64,000 bases of DNA from Alphaproteobacteria bacterium (GTDB lineage: Bacteria; Pseudomonadota; Alphaproteobacteria; Acetobacterales; Acetobacteraceae): positions 1-64,000 of the forward strand of contig VGDM01000002.1 of assembly GCA_016869715.1 (NCBI GenBank), read 5' to 3'. Every line of letters begins with the position of its first letter. Positions within the stretch are counted from its first letter, which is position 1. Made by a program: the position numbers and the translations under genes. The notes beneath the pieces were generated by a model, which was not told the DNA's origin, did not search any database, and was given only the letters and a program-made list of their open reading frames with translations. Positions 23,952 to 33,786 of the stretch are shown here, one piece after another.

Positions 23952-24050
23952 GAGATCACGTTCAGAAGGAAAATCTGAACGTGTGAAGATACTCGAAAAA
24001 CAACGAGGTAGAGCGGGTGGCGTGAACACATGTGAACGCAACACGCTCTA
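23952..24050. repeat. ~100-bp two-hairpin intergenic element, copy 1
   Basis: CACGTTCAGA-aggaaaa-TCTGAACGTG hairpin plus AGAGCGGGTGGCGTGAACACATGTGAACGCAACACGCTCT; matches the reverse complement of 61134..61236. Confidence 0.88.
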
Positions 24051-25220
24051 GGCAGCGCGGAGATGCCCAGGGTTGAACAGGCCGCCAGGGTCCAAGGCTT
24101 CCTTCACCCGCGCGCTGATCCTGGCGAGTGGCGCTGGCTCCGCAGGCAAGACCGGTACGGCAAGGCGTAGCGATTCCGGTGCGCGAAACAGCATGGCCGC
24201 CCCGGCCTCGGCCCCTGCCGCCGCGCTGATGGCGGCGTGATTGGCTGTGCTGGGCGTAGCCGCGACCCAGACCAGTCCACCGCCCCAATCCAGCAGGACA
24301 CGACCACCAATCGCGCTTGCCGCGGCGGCGACGCGCGGCCCGGCAGAAGGGCGCACCGATACGCGCCAGATCGCTTCATTCGGCATGGCCTGTAGCGGTT
24401 CCACTTCACGCATACTGCGCCAGAACGCGCGGCTTTCACCATCGTCCATCACGCGTTGCGCGCCAAAATTATCCAGCAAGTCGCGCAGCTTTTGCATGCG
24501 ATAGGCGACGGAGGCTGCGAAATCCTCAAGCCGCAGCGCCGCGACTGCATGATTCTGGCCAGGTAGCGCCGCTGCTGCGGAGACACCGAAGGGACTGCCG
24601 AGCCCAGCGGAAAGCGCGGCTGCGGTACTGGCAAGATCAGGCGCTTCAATCAGGAGCGTCGCACTGGTTTCAGGTGCAGGCAACACCTTGAGCGTGACTT
24701 CCGTGATGACGCCAAGCGTGCCGTAAGACCCAGATAAAAGCTTGCACAAATCAAGCCCCGTCACGTTCTTGAGCACGCGCCCGCCAGAACGAATGGCCTC
24801 ACCCGCGCCATTGATAAAGCGCAGCCCCATCACATGATCGCGTGTGGCACCCCAGGCGATACGTCGCGGCCCAGAGAGATTGGCAGCCACCACGCCACCA
24901 ATGCTCGGCAAGGCTGAGGTGGCGAATACGCCGTTCAAATAGGGCGCTTCGGCAATAAGCTGCTGGCCTTTCTCTGCGACGGTCGCCTCAATTTCAGCGA
25001 GTGGCGTGCCCGCGCGCGCGCTGATAATCAGCTCCGCTGGACGATAGAGCGTAACCCCCGTTAGCGCCCGCGTGGAGAGGCTGCGCGCGGCCTGCACGGG
25101 GCGCAGCATTCCGCGCTTTGAACCCTGCCCTTCAATGGCCAGCGGCTCACGCGCAGCACGTGCAGCCTGTACCGCGGCGATGATGCCGGCCTCATCGGCT
25201 GGCGTGATCAGGGTGCTCAT
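24048..25220 (-). CDS. glcE: Glycolate oxidase FAD-binding subunit GlcE
   Basis: LSTRALTGVTLYRPAELIISARAGTPLAEIEATVAEKGQQL...FINGAGEAIRSGGRVLKNVTGLDLCKLLSGSYGTLGVITEVTLKVLP. Confidence 0.9.
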   Translation of the reverse strand: MSTLITPADEAGIIAAVQAARAAREPLAIEGQGSKRGMLRPVQAARSLSTRALTGVTLYRPAELIISARAGTPLAEIEATVAEKGQQLIAEAPYLNGVFATSALPSIGGVVAANLSGPRRIAWGATRDHVMGLRFINGAGEAIRSGGRVLKNVTGLDLCKLLSGSYGTLGVITEVTLKVLPAPETSATLLIEAPDLASTAAALSAGLGSPFGVSAAAALPGQNHAVAALRLEDFAASVAYRMQKLRDLLDNFGAQRVMDDGESRAFWRSMREVEPLQAMPNEAIWRVSVRPSAGPRVAAAASAIGGRVLLDWGGGLVWVAATPSTANHAAISAAAGAEAGAAMLFRAPESLRLAVPVLPAEPAPLARISARVKEALDPGGLFNPGHLRAA

Positions 25221-26665
25221 TCGGGGGCGATCGCCGGCTGAAGCGCGCCCTCGAGCGGGAATACCTTGGCCGGGTTGAGCAACCAGGCGGGATCGAAGGC
25301 TGACTTGATGGCGCGCTGCTGCGTCAGTTCATGTTCTGCGAATTGCACATTCATGAGATCACGCTTTTCCACGCCAACGCCATGCTCGCCCGTCAGGCAG
25401 CCGCCGACTTCGACGCAAAGCTTCAGGATATCGGCGCCAAAGGCCTCCGCGCGGCGGAAACCATCAACGTCATTCGCATCAAACATGATCAGCGGATGCA
25501 GATTGCCATCGCCGGCATGGAACACATTCGCAACCTTCAAGCCGTATTGTTTGCTCATTTCGCCAATGCGCTTCAACACATGCGGTAATTCGCTGGTCGG
25601 GATGGTGCCGTCCATACACAAATAATCCGGGCTGATGCGCCCTACCGCGCCAAAGGCACCCTTGCGACCCTTCCAGATGGCCAGGCTTTGTTCCACCGTT
25701 TCCGCAACCTTCAGGCTGATCGCATCAAACCGCGCACAAATATCCTTTATCCGTGCCAGCAGCGCATCCTGTTCCGCGATGCTGCCTTCCACTTCAATGA
25801 TCAGCATGGCTTCCGCATCCAAGGGATAGCCGGCGTGGGCAAAGGCCTCACAAGCATGGATGCAGGGCTTGTCCATGAATTCCAACGCCACTGGGATGAT
25901 GCCGCTGCCGATAATGGCATCCACCGCAGCGCCCGCGATTTCAATCGAATTAAAGGCGGCAAGCATGGCACGCGCGCCTTCGGCGCTCCGCAGGATGCGC
26001 ACTGTCACTTCTGTGACAATGCCCAATTGACCTTCACTGCCGGTAATTAGCCCAAGCCAATCATAGCCTGCCGCATCCAGATGGGTGCCGCCAATCTCCA
26101 AAACTTCGCCTTCAATGGTGACGAATTTCACGCCGAGCAGATTATTCGCCGTCACGCCATATTTCAGGCAATGCGCGCCGCCGGAATTCATCATCACATT
26201 GCCACCGATCATGCAGGCAAGCTGCGATGATGGATCGGGTGCGTAGAAAAACCCTTCACCCTCGACCGCCTTGGTGATGCCGATATTCGTGACCCCAGCA
26301 CCGACAACTGCGTAGCGATCCGCGTAATTGATCTCATGAATCGCATTGAGCCTCGTGAGACCAACCACTACCGCATCGGCCAAGGGCAGCGCCCCGCCGG
26401 AAAGGCTGGTCCCCGCCCCGCGCGGCACCACGCGAATGCCTTGTTCATGGCAATAGCGCAGCACAGCCGCGACCTGGTCGGTCGAGGAAGGCAAAACCAC
26501 CCCAAGCGGTATCTGCCGATAGGCGGCCAGGCCATCGGTTTCATAGGGCTTGAGACGGATACCTTCGGCGATCACGCCATCACTGGGCACCAAGGCTTGA
26601 AGCGCGGCGACGATTTCCGCACGGCGGGCAAGAATGTCAGGCTTTGGGGCGGGCAGGGGGATCAT
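25217..26665 (-). CDS. glcD: Glycolate oxidase subunit GlcD (FAD-linked oxidase)
   Basis: VVPRGAGTSLSGGALPLADAVVVGLTRLNAI...GGNVMMNSGGAHCLKYGVTANNLLGVKFV...HAGDGNLHPLIMFD...GEHGVGVEKRDLM. Confidence 0.93.
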   Translation of the reverse strand: MIPLPAPKPDILARRAEIVAALQALVPSDGVIAEGIRLKPYETDGLAAYRQIPLGVVLPSSTDQVAAVLRYCHEQGIRVVPRGAGTSLSGGALPLADAVVVGLTRLNAIHEINYADRYAVVGAGVTNIGITKAVEGEGFFYAPDPSSQLACMIGGNVMMNSGGAHCLKYGVTANNLLGVKFVTIEGEVLEIGGTHLDAAGYDWLGLITGSEGQLGIVTEVTVRILRSAEGARAMLAAFNSIEIAGAAVDAIIGSGIIPVALEFMDKPCIHACEAFAHAGYPLDAEAMLIIEVEGSIAEQDALLARIKDICARFDAISLKVAETVEQSLAIWKGRKGAFGAVGRISPDYLCMDGTIPTSELPHVLKRIGEMSKQYGLKVANVFHAGDGNLHPLIMFDANDVDGFRRAEAFGADILKLCVEVGGCLTGEHGVGVEKRDLMNVQFAEHELTQQRAIKSAFDPAWLLNPAKVFPLEGALQPAIAPE

Positions 26666-26774
26666 TGCGGCTTCCTTTGCTGACCGGAAGATGTGCATAA
26701 GGGAGCAACAGGGCAAGGGCTAAGGCCGCACCGGCCGGGCAAACCCGCCTTCATCGGCGCCGCGGATTGGAGCA

Positions 26775-28112
26775 ATGAGCATGAACCAGAGCCAGGGCAC
26801 CAAAGCGCCGCTTCGCATCGTGGTGGTCGGCGGCGGGGCGGCGGGGCTGGAACTCGTAACCCGGCTCGGCCACCGCTATGCTAGGAGCGGTGAGGCCGAG
26901 GTCACGCTTGTGGAACGCGCCCGCACGCATCTGTGGAAGCCGCTGCTGCATGCGGTGGCGGCCGGCAGCCTCGATCGGGACCGGCATGAACTGCATTACC
27001 TTCGCCAGGCCCATAATCACCACTTCACCTATCGCTTCGGGCCAATGACCGGTCTTGATCGGGAAGCGCGCGAAGTCCTGGTTGGCGCCACGATTGATGA
27101 TGAAGGCCGCCAGGTCACGCCACCAAGCCGCGTGCCCTATGATACGCTGGTAATCTGCATCGGCAGTGTGACCAATGATTTCGGCACGCCTGGGGCAGCG
27201 GAACACGCCGTGCCGCTGGAAAATGTTGCGCAAGCAAGCCGTTTTCATCGCCGCTTGGTCAATGCTTGCCTGCGCGCTAATAGCCAACCCGAACCGGTGC
27301 GCGCGGGCCAGCTTCATGTTGCCATTATCGGTGCGGGCGCCACCGGCACGGAATTGGCCGCTGAACTGCACCGCACCTTGCGCGCCGTAGTCGCCTATGG
27401 CTTGGACAAGATTGACCCGGCGCGCGATGTCCGCATCCGGCTGATTGAAGCGGCGCCGCGCATCCTGCCCGCCTTGCCCGAGCGTATTTCCGCCGCCACG
27501 GTAAAACTACTTGAAGATTTGGGCGTTGAAGTTCTGGTTGGGCGACGCGTTGCAGAAGTGCGCGCCGATGGCGTTGTGCTTGCCGATGGCGCGGTGATCC
27601 CAGGCGAGCTTGTGGTCTGGGCCGCCGGCGTGAAAGGCCCAGCCGTGCTCCGCAGTATTGGTGGGCTTGAAACCACGGCGACAGATCAGTTGGTCGTATT
27701 GCCTACCCTGCAAACCACACGCGACCCGGACATATTTGCACTTGGCGATTGCGCCGCCTGCCCGCGCCCCGATGGCAAGGGCAATTTGCCACCGCGCGCC
27801 CAGGCCGCGCATCAGCAGGCAACGCATCTTTTCCGCCAGATTGACCGCAAAATCCGTGGGCTGGAAGTTGAGGCCTTTGCCTATCGCGATTTCGGTTCGC
27901 TGGTCTCGCTTGGGAAATACTCAACCCTGGGCAGCCTGATGGGCTTTTTGGTTGGGCGCAGCATGTTCATTGAGGGCTATTTTGCGCGGATGATGTATCG
28001 GTCCTTGTACAAGATGCACCAGACCGCGCTGCATGGGCATGCGCCGGTGCTGTGGAAGACACTGGTTGGGCTGATTGCGGATAGGGGACAGTCTCAGGTG
28101 AAGCTGCATTGA
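26775..28112 (+). CDS. ndh: Type II NADH dehydrogenase (NAD(P)/FAD-dependent oxidoreductase)
   Basis: RIVVVGGGAAGLELVTRLGHRY...HVAIIGAGATGTELAAELHRTL...FALGDCAACPRPDGKGNLPPRAQAAHQQA. Confidence 0.9.
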   Translation: MSMNQSQGTKAPLRIVVVGGGAAGLELVTRLGHRYARSGEAEVTLVERARTHLWKPLLHAVAAGSLDRDRHELHYLRQAHNHHFTYRFGPMTGLDREAREVLVGATIDDEGRQVTPPSRVPYDTLVICIGSVTNDFGTPGAAEHAVPLENVAQASRFHRRLVNACLRANSQPEPVRAGQLHVAIIGAGATGTELAAELHRTLRAVVAYGLDKIDPARDVRIRLIEAAPRILPALPERISAATVKLLEDLGVEVLVGRRVAEVRADGVVLADGAVIPGELVVWAAGVKGPAVLRSIGGLETTATDQLVVLPTLQTTRDPDIFALGDCAACPRPDGKGNLPPRAQAAHQQATHLFRQIDRKIRGLEVEAFAYRDFGSLVSLGKYSTLGSLMGFLVGRSMFIEGYFARMMYRSLYKMHQTALHGHAPVLWKTLVGLIADRGQSQVKLH

Positions 28113-28214
28113 GGTGATGCGGCGTGACCTGCTCTTACTCCAGACACGAAATGGGGGCCAAAGCCCCTGCTCGCAACGCACAGCGCTCCCCCGCAGGCCG
28201 AAGCCTGCGCAATC

Positions 28215-28340
28215 TCAGCCCTGGCGGGCTTTCAGGCGCGGATTCTTCTTGTTGATCACATAAACCCGACCGCGGCGGCGCACCACAACGCAGTTCTTGT
28301 CGCGGGTCTTGGCAGTCTTCAGCGAGTTACGAATTTTCAT
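28215..28340 (-). CDS. rpmJ: 50S ribosomal protein L36 (YkgO-type), 41 aa, absent from supplied ORF track
   Basis: Reverse-strand translation [41 protein letters not shown]. Confidence 0.95.
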   Translation of the reverse strand: MKIRNSLKTAKTRDKNCVVVRRRGRVYVINKKNPRLKARQG

Positions 28341-28406
28341 TGGTCTAACCTTTTGAAGGCCAGGCTTCTAAGCGGAGCAGGGGGCCAAGTCAACCCATTG
28401 CGGTCC

Positions 28407-29624
28407 CTATTCAGCGGCGCGGCGTTCCTCATCCATGATGCGCAGAAACCCGTCGCGGGTCTGGGGCAGCTTGCTGCCCATGATTTGTTCGGCCACCTGC
28501 GTCCGCAGCACCTGCGCCGTGCCGCCGGCAATGGCGAACATGCGGGCATCGCGCAAATAGCGCTCCATCGGGTTGTCGCGCGAATAACCAGCCGCACCCC
28601 AGACCTGCAAAGCCTGGTTGGTCACGCGAATTGCCATCTCGCCGGCCAATACCTTGGCTTGCGCGGCGGCAAGCCGATCCGGAAAGCCGTTCGGCCCCGC
28701 GCTTTTTGCCGCTCGCCACACCAAGGCCCGGGCCGCCTGCACCTCAATCGACATATCCGCCAACATCCAGGCAAGGCCCTGAAATTCGCCAATCGGCCGG
28801 CCGAATTGGCGGCGGGTCTGCGCACGCTCCAACGCATGTTCATAAGCCCCGGCGGCTAGCCCAAGCGCCACTGTCGCCGCCCCCACGCGCTGGCCATTAT
28901 AGGCATCAATCAGCCGGCCAAAACCCCGCGCCCAGCCGCCGGGTGGGCGCAGCACCATGCTATCGGTCACTTCCAGCCCGGCGATTTCTGTCTCGGCTTC
29001 GGGCATCCCACAAAGACCGAGGGAGGGGATGCGCTTAAAGCTGATCCCAGGCGGCGGGCCGTCGCCCTGGCGGACCACCAGAAAGCCGCCAATCCCCTGA
29101 TCGCGCCCATCTTCAATCACGCGCGCGAAGATCAAATGCAGTCGGGAAACCCCGCCGCCCGTGATCCAGGTCTTGCGGCCATTGATCAGCCATGTATCGC
29201 CATGGCGCACCGCGCGCGTGGTCATTTCGGTCGCAGCCGAACCGGCTTCCGGTTCCGTGATCAGAATGGCGGGCTTGTCGCCGGCCAGCACCAGATCGGC
29301 AGCGATACGCTTTTGCGCGTGTGTCCCATAGGCCATGATGGCGCTAATGGCACCCATATTGGCTTCGACAGCAATGCGGCCACAAACCGCGCAGGCCTTG
29401 GAAAATTCCTCAATCACCAGGGCAGCGTCGAAATAATCGCTCCCTACCCCGCCCCATTCGCGCGGCACTGTCAGGCCCGTGAAGCCGGCCTCTGCCATGC
29501 GCCGCACCATGGGCCAGGGATAGGCGCCGGAGCGATCGGTCTCGGCGGCTTGGACTGCCGCTTCGCGCGCCAATTCCCGCGCCCGGTCGCGCAGCCTCGC
29601 CTGGTCTAGGGTCAAGCCATCCAT
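28407..29624 (-). CDS. Acyl-CoA dehydrogenase family protein
   Basis: ITEPEAGSAATEMTTRAVRHGDTWLINGRKTWITGGG...GFGRLIDAYNGQRVGAATVALGLAAGAYEHAL...QVWGAAGYSRDNPMERYLRDARMFAIAGGTAQV. Confidence 0.92.
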   Translation of the reverse strand: MDGLTLDQARLRDRARELAREAAVQAAETDRSGAYPWPMVRRMAEAGFTGLTVPREWGGVGSDYFDAALVIEEFSKACAVCGRIAVEANMGAISAIMAYGTHAQKRIAADLVLAGDKPAILITEPEAGSAATEMTTRAVRHGDTWLINGRKTWITGGGVSRLHLIFARVIEDGRDQGIGGFLVVRQGDGPPPGISFKRIPSLGLCGMPEAETEIAGLEVTDSMVLRPPGGWARGFGRLIDAYNGQRVGAATVALGLAAGAYEHALERAQTRRQFGRPIGEFQGLAWMLADMSIEVQAARALVWRAAKSAGPNGFPDRLAAAQAKVLAGEMAIRVTNQALQVWGAAGYSRDNPMERYLRDARMFAIAGGTAQVLRTQVAEQIMGSKLPQTRDGFLRIMDEERRAAE

Positions 29625-29628
29625 GATG

Positions 29629-30399
29629 TCAGCCTTTATATAAACGTGCTTCAATTGCCGCCGCCGCAGCGCGATCCAGTTTGAGCGCCTTGGCGAATTG
29701 ATCAAGCCAGGCGCGCTCGGCGGCGGCGATTTCTCCTGCACCAACCACGGCGGCGGCGTAAAGCTGAGCGGCCAGCATGGGGTCACTCGCCAATTTCGCG
29801 AGTGCGTCGGGCGCCAGCGGCTTGTCGAAATCGGCCAGCAACTTGTCGCGCGCGGCGGGGCTGAGGCCCGCGCCATCCAATTGCGCGGTGATGCGCCTGC
29901 GTTCTTCGGCAGCAATGGCGCCATCGGCCTTGGCGGCCGCGATCATGGCGCGCAGCATGAGCAACGCCTCGGCTGTCTCCGCGCTGGATTCCTCTTCGGG
30001 CGCGGCGGCGACAGGCGCCCAATCGTCGGCGGCGGGTTTGGTGGCCCCAGGCGCATTCCCCCCGGAGCTGGCGCTGGCGGGCGCAGCCTTCAACCCGCCC
30101 TGGCCGGGAGCCTTTTTGACTGGCGCTGTGCCGGTTGGGGCTTGGCGCGACGGCCCGGCCCAATCGAAACCGCCGCTACCCTTGCTGGGGGAGGATGTTG
30201 GTCGAGGCGCTGGCGCCGCGCTCTGGCTCTGGCGAAGTGCTTCAATCGCCATGCCAGCCAGCCCCGCCAAGGCCCGCCCAAGCTGCGCATTGCCGACGGG
30301 GGGACGCCGTGTGCCGAAGCCGGCAGGGCTGCGCCGCCGAGGCGCCGCATCTCCACGCAATACCGCTCCTATGAGCTGCCCAAGATCGAACCCGGCCAT
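29629..30399 (-). CDS. DUF533 / TerB-like domain protein
   Basis: MAGFDLGQLIGAVLRG... plus C-terminal LMLRAMIAAAKADGAIAAEERRRITAQLDGAGLS. Confidence 0.72.
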   Translation of the reverse strand: MAGFDLGQLIGAVLRGDAAPRRRSPAGFGTRRPPVGNAQLGRALAGLAGMAIEALRQSQSAAPAPRPTSSPSKGSGGFDWAGPSRQAPTGTAPVKKAPGQGGLKAAPASASSGGNAPGATKPAADDWAPVAAAPEEESSAETAEALLMLRAMIAAAKADGAIAAEERRRITAQLDGAGLSPAARDKLLADFDKPLAPDALAKLASDPMLAAQLYAAAVVGAGEIAAAERAWLDQFAKALKLDRAAAAAIEARLYKG

Positions 30400-30424
30400 G
30401 CGAAGCCCTCCCTGAAAAGCAGCA

Positions 30425-31342
30425 TTACAAATCCCGCATCACCGCGGCAATCGCGGGTGCAAGGGCGCGAAACTCCTCAGCCCTTGGACTGCGGGCACGC
30501 CACGCCAAACCAATGCGACGGCTCATGCCATTCTCGAGCAGTCGCGTCACCAGCCCGGTCCCCGCAAGCACGCCGCCCGCCACCGCTAGGCGCGGCAGCA
30601 GCGTAATCCCAAGCCCGCTCGCGGTCATTTGCACAAGTGTGTGGAGCGAGGTTGCGGAAAACTCATCCGCCGCCAAAGCCCCCGAAAGCCCGCAGGCGGA
30701 AAGCGCATGATCGCGCAGGCAATGGCCATCCTGCAGCAGCAAAAGTTTCTCATCCATGAGCACCTTTGGCGCAATGCTGGTGCGCGCGGCCAAAGGGTGA
30801 TCTTTCGGGCAGGTTAGCAGAAACGGGTCTTCGGCGATGCTGAGTGTCTCCGCAGCCCCGCAATCGCAGGGGAGTGCCAGGAGCAGCAGATCAAGCCGGC
30901 CGGATTCCAAACCCTCCACCAGCCTTTCGGTCAAATCCTCGCGCAGCCAAGGACGCAGCCGCGGAAAATCGGCGCGCAGTCTGGGCATGAGGCGGGGCAG
31001 CAGAAAGGGGCTGATGGTGGGGATTACGCCGAGGCGGATCGGTCCCGAAAGTGGCTCCCGCGCGGCGGTCGCGGTCTCCACACAGGTATTGAGCGCTGCC
31101 AATGCAACGCGCGCGCGCTGGATCAGTTCCGCCCCAAGCGGCGTGAAAACGGGTTTCTTGGCGCCGGTCCGTTCCAGAATCGCGGCGTCCAATTGGCGTT
31201 CGAGTGCGATCATGCCCGCCGAGAGCGTGGATTGCGTGACGCCGCAGGCCGAAGCCGCACGGCCAAAATGCTCATACTCGGCGAGTGCCACCAGATAGCG
31301 AAGTTGTTGTGGCGTGGGCAGCGCGATCATCGAATAATCCAA
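30425..31342 (-). CDS. LysR-family regulator, OxyR-like
   Basis: TPQQLRYLVALAEYEHFGRAASACGVTQSTLSAGMIALERQL; OxyR-type redox pair in LLLLQDGHCLRDHALSACGL. Confidence 0.88.
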   Translation of the reverse strand: MDYSMIALPTPQQLRYLVALAEYEHFGRAASACGVTQSTLSAGMIALERQLDAAILERTGAKKPVFTPLGAELIQRARVALAALNTCVETATAAREPLSGPIRLGVIPTISPFLLPRLMPRLRADFPRLRPWLREDLTERLVEGLESGRLDLLLLALPCDCGAAETLSIAEDPFLLTCPKDHPLAARTSIAPKVLMDEKLLLLQDGHCLRDHALSACGLSGALAADEFSATSLHTLVQMTASGLGITLLPRLAVAGGVLAGTGLVTRLLENGMSRRIGLAWRARSPRAEEFRALAPAIAAVMRDL

Positions 31343-31406
31343 TTATATTTTGGCGGCATCGCCGCACGGATATTTGATATGTCCCGCCTGCTGATCGCTT
31401 CAACCC

Positions 31407-32648
31407 TCAATACCGCCCTGGATCATAGGGCTTGGGGTCAATGAAGGGCGCTTCGCCCATCATGATCTCCGCGACCAGCCGCCCGGTCGTCGGGCCCAGC
31501 GTAAAGCCCTGATGCGCGTGGCCGAAGGCGCACCAGGCGCTGTCTTGGCCGGGCAGGGGGCCAATGATCGGCAGCATATCGGGCGTGCAGGGCCTGACCC
31601 CCATCCAGGGATCGTCTTCCACCGCCTCCGCCAAAGGCAAAAGTTTGCGGGCGAGTGGTTCAGCGCGCGCCAATTGCATCGGGGTTTTAGGTGCATCATC
31701 GGGCGCGAATTCAGCGCCCGTCGTCAGCCTGACACCCGCGCGCATCGGCACCAGCACAAAGCCGCTATCTGCATCCAGAAAACAGTGATTGAGCACGGCA
31801 TTGCCCTGCATGCGGTAATGGCGGTGATAGCCGCGCTTGCCGAAAAGCGGCGGCGCATAGCCGAAGCGGCGCGTGAGTTTTGCTGAAGCGGAGCCAAGCG
31901 CTACGACAACCTGTTCCGCCTCCCGCGCGCCATTCGTGCTTTGCACGCGCCAGCCCGCGCCATGGCGTTCCAGGCTCATAGCATCGCCGCGCAGGATTTG
32001 CCCGCCGACTTCGGTGAAGCGCTTGGCATAGAATAGCGTGAGTGCCTGCGGGTCACTCACCGAAAGCGGATCGGTCCAATGAATGGCACCAAGGCGCTTG
32101 ACCAGCAAATGGGGTTCAGCCGCCGCAAGCCCCGCTTGATCGAGCAGCGTGTAATTCACGCCCTGTTCGCGCCTCAGTGTCTCCGCTTCCGCGATGGCGG
32201 CGTTCAAGGCTGTTTGGTTGTTGTAAAGCCGCATCCAGCCAATTGGGCGGAGCAGCGCTTCGGCCTCGGTCCCGCGCGTGAGGGCCACATGTTCATCAAT
32301 GCAGGTCACGATCAGCCGCGCATAGGCTTCCGCAATGGGCCGATAGCGTGATGGCGCCGAATGCCACCAATATTTGAACAAGGGCGCGGCAAGATTAAGC
32401 AGCGCGGATGGATGATAGGAAGCATCCACCGATTGGTTCTGCGCCATGCGCCAAAGTGTTGCGATATCGCGCGGGAAGGGGTGCGGATAGACGGCTTCGC
32501 GCTGGATCAAGCCCGCATTGCCAAAGGATGCGCCTTCGCCAGGCGGCGCGCGGTCCAGCAACACCACCTGCGCGCCACGGCGTTGCAAATGCAGTGCGAT
32601 GGAAACGCCGACCATGCCGGCGCCCAGCACGATCACGGATCGTGACAT
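31407..32648 (-). CDS. FAD-dependent oxidoreductase, D-amino-acid dehydrogenase (DadA)-like
   Basis: VIVLGAGMVGVSIALHLQRRGAQVVLLDRAPPGEGASFGNAGLIQ...GHAHQGFTLGPTTGRLVAE. Confidence 0.9.
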   Translation of the reverse strand: MSRSVIVLGAGMVGVSIALHLQRRGAQVVLLDRAPPGEGASFGNAGLIQREAVYPHPFPRDIATLWRMAQNQSVDASYHPSALLNLAAPLFKYWWHSAPSRYRPIAEAYARLIVTCIDEHVALTRGTEAEALLRPIGWMRLYNNQTALNAAIAEAETLRREQGVNYTLLDQAGLAAAEPHLLVKRLGAIHWTDPLSVSDPQALTLFYAKRFTEVGGQILRGDAMSLERHGAGWRVQSTNGAREAEQVVVALGSASAKLTRRFGYAPPLFGKRGYHRHYRMQGNAVLNHCFLDADSGFVLVPMRAGVRLTTGAEFAPDDAPKTPMQLARAEPLARKLLPLAEAVEDDPWMGVRPCTPDMLPIIGPLPGQDSAWCAFGHAHQGFTLGPTTGRLVAEIMMGEAPFIDPKPYDPGRY

Positions 32649-32687
32649 ATTGCTTCTTCTTGTCTCACGCGCCCAGGCCTATGAGTG

Positions 32688-33056
32688 TCAAACGTCCTTG
32701 GTCTCAAACTCCGCCGGACCGGTGATTTCGATCAATTCCAGATCTTCCGAATGCGCAACTTCACGATGCTTCACCAAGGGCGGCTGATAGCAGCTATCGC
32801 CGGCGCGGAATTCCTTTACGCCGATATCCTCATATTCAAAGCGCACCCAGCCCTTCAGCACAAAGAACATCTGAAACTTCAGATTATGCGTATGCCATTG
32901 CCCAGTGGCATGGGCGCCGGGGATGGCGCGAATGACATGCGCACCAAAGGCGCCGTCGGTGGCGCCCTTGATGCCAAGATCACGATATTCAAAAAACGGA
33001 CGCAGGCCGCGGACGAATGCCGAACCTTCGGCATGGCTGGTGGTTGTGGTGGTCAT
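32688..33056 (-). CDS. Cupin domain protein
   Basis: HTHNLKFQMFFVLKGWVRFEYEDIGVKEFRAGDSCYQPPLVKH. Confidence 0.8.
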   Translation of the reverse strand: MTTTTTSHAEGSAFVRGLRPFFEYRDLGIKGATDGAFGAHVIRAIPGAHATGQWHTHNLKFQMFFVLKGWVRFEYEDIGVKEFRAGDSCYQPPLVKHREVAHSEDLELIEITGPAEFETKDV

Positions 33057-33069
33057 GGCATGTGATCCT

Positions 33070-33696
33070 TCAAGCAAGCGGCAGCGCCACATGGCGCGTA
33101 AAGCCGGGACGTGTCAGCAGCGTATCATAATAGCGGCGCAGATTGGGCAGGTTCGGGCGTTCGATTGGCATCACATGCCAGCGATGCACCCAGCAGCCGA
33201 GTGTCAGGTCGGCAAGCGTCAGGGCATCGCCACATAAAAAGCGCTGCCCTTCGAGTTTCTTTTCAATAATGCCCCAAAGCCGTCCTGCATCTTCCCGCGC
33301 CTTGGCCTCCGCCTTCCAGTCGCGTTCCGGTTCCGGCAGGCGCACATGGGTGAAGAATATCGTCACCATGGGCGTGGTCAGATGCCCCAGCGACCAATCC
33401 ATCCAGGTTTCCACGGCGGCCCTTTGGCGCGCATCACGCGGGTAAATCGGGCCATCCGGCGCTTTGGTGTTACATAGGTACCGGCAAATCGTGTTGCTTT
33501 CCCACAGCGCCCAGCCATCTTCTTCCTGTAGGGTCGGCACCAGGCCCATCGGGTTCATGGCGCGGTATTCCGGTTCCTTGGTGCGGCCAAAGGCGCCGCC
33601 GGCATCTACCCTTTCATAGGAAAGACCGAGCTCTTCCATCAGCCATAGCACCTTCATCACATTGCTGGAACTAGTCCGGCCCCAAAGCTTGCGCAT
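33070..33696 (-). CDS. Glutathione S-transferase family protein
   Basis: MRKLWGRTSSSNVMKVLWLMEELGLSYERVDAGG...NPMGLVPTLQEEDGWALWESNTICRYLCN. Confidence 0.9.
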   Translation of the reverse strand: MRKLWGRTSSSNVMKVLWLMEELGLSYERVDAGGAFGRTKEPEYRAMNPMGLVPTLQEEDGWALWESNTICRYLCNTKAPDGPIYPRDARQRAAVETWMDWSLGHLTTPMVTIFFTHVRLPEPERDWKAEAKAREDAGRLWGIIEKKLEGQRFLCGDALTLADLTLGCWVHRWHVMPIERPNLPNLRRYYDTLLTRPGFTRHVALPLA

Positions 33697-33786
33697 GGCT
33701 TTTCTCCCCTACCTGTGAACAGCCTAAAGCCCTCAGCGAAACGGGTCCAGTTGCAAGCGCCGCCGTGGCGCGCAATCTCTATCCCC

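Noticed and set aside
28112-28214. Small GC hairpins (GGGGC-caaa-GCCCC type and GCAGGC-cgaa-GCCTGC) between ndh and rpmJ
   Set aside because: No T-tract on either strand and short stems; insufficient to call a terminator or RNA gene.
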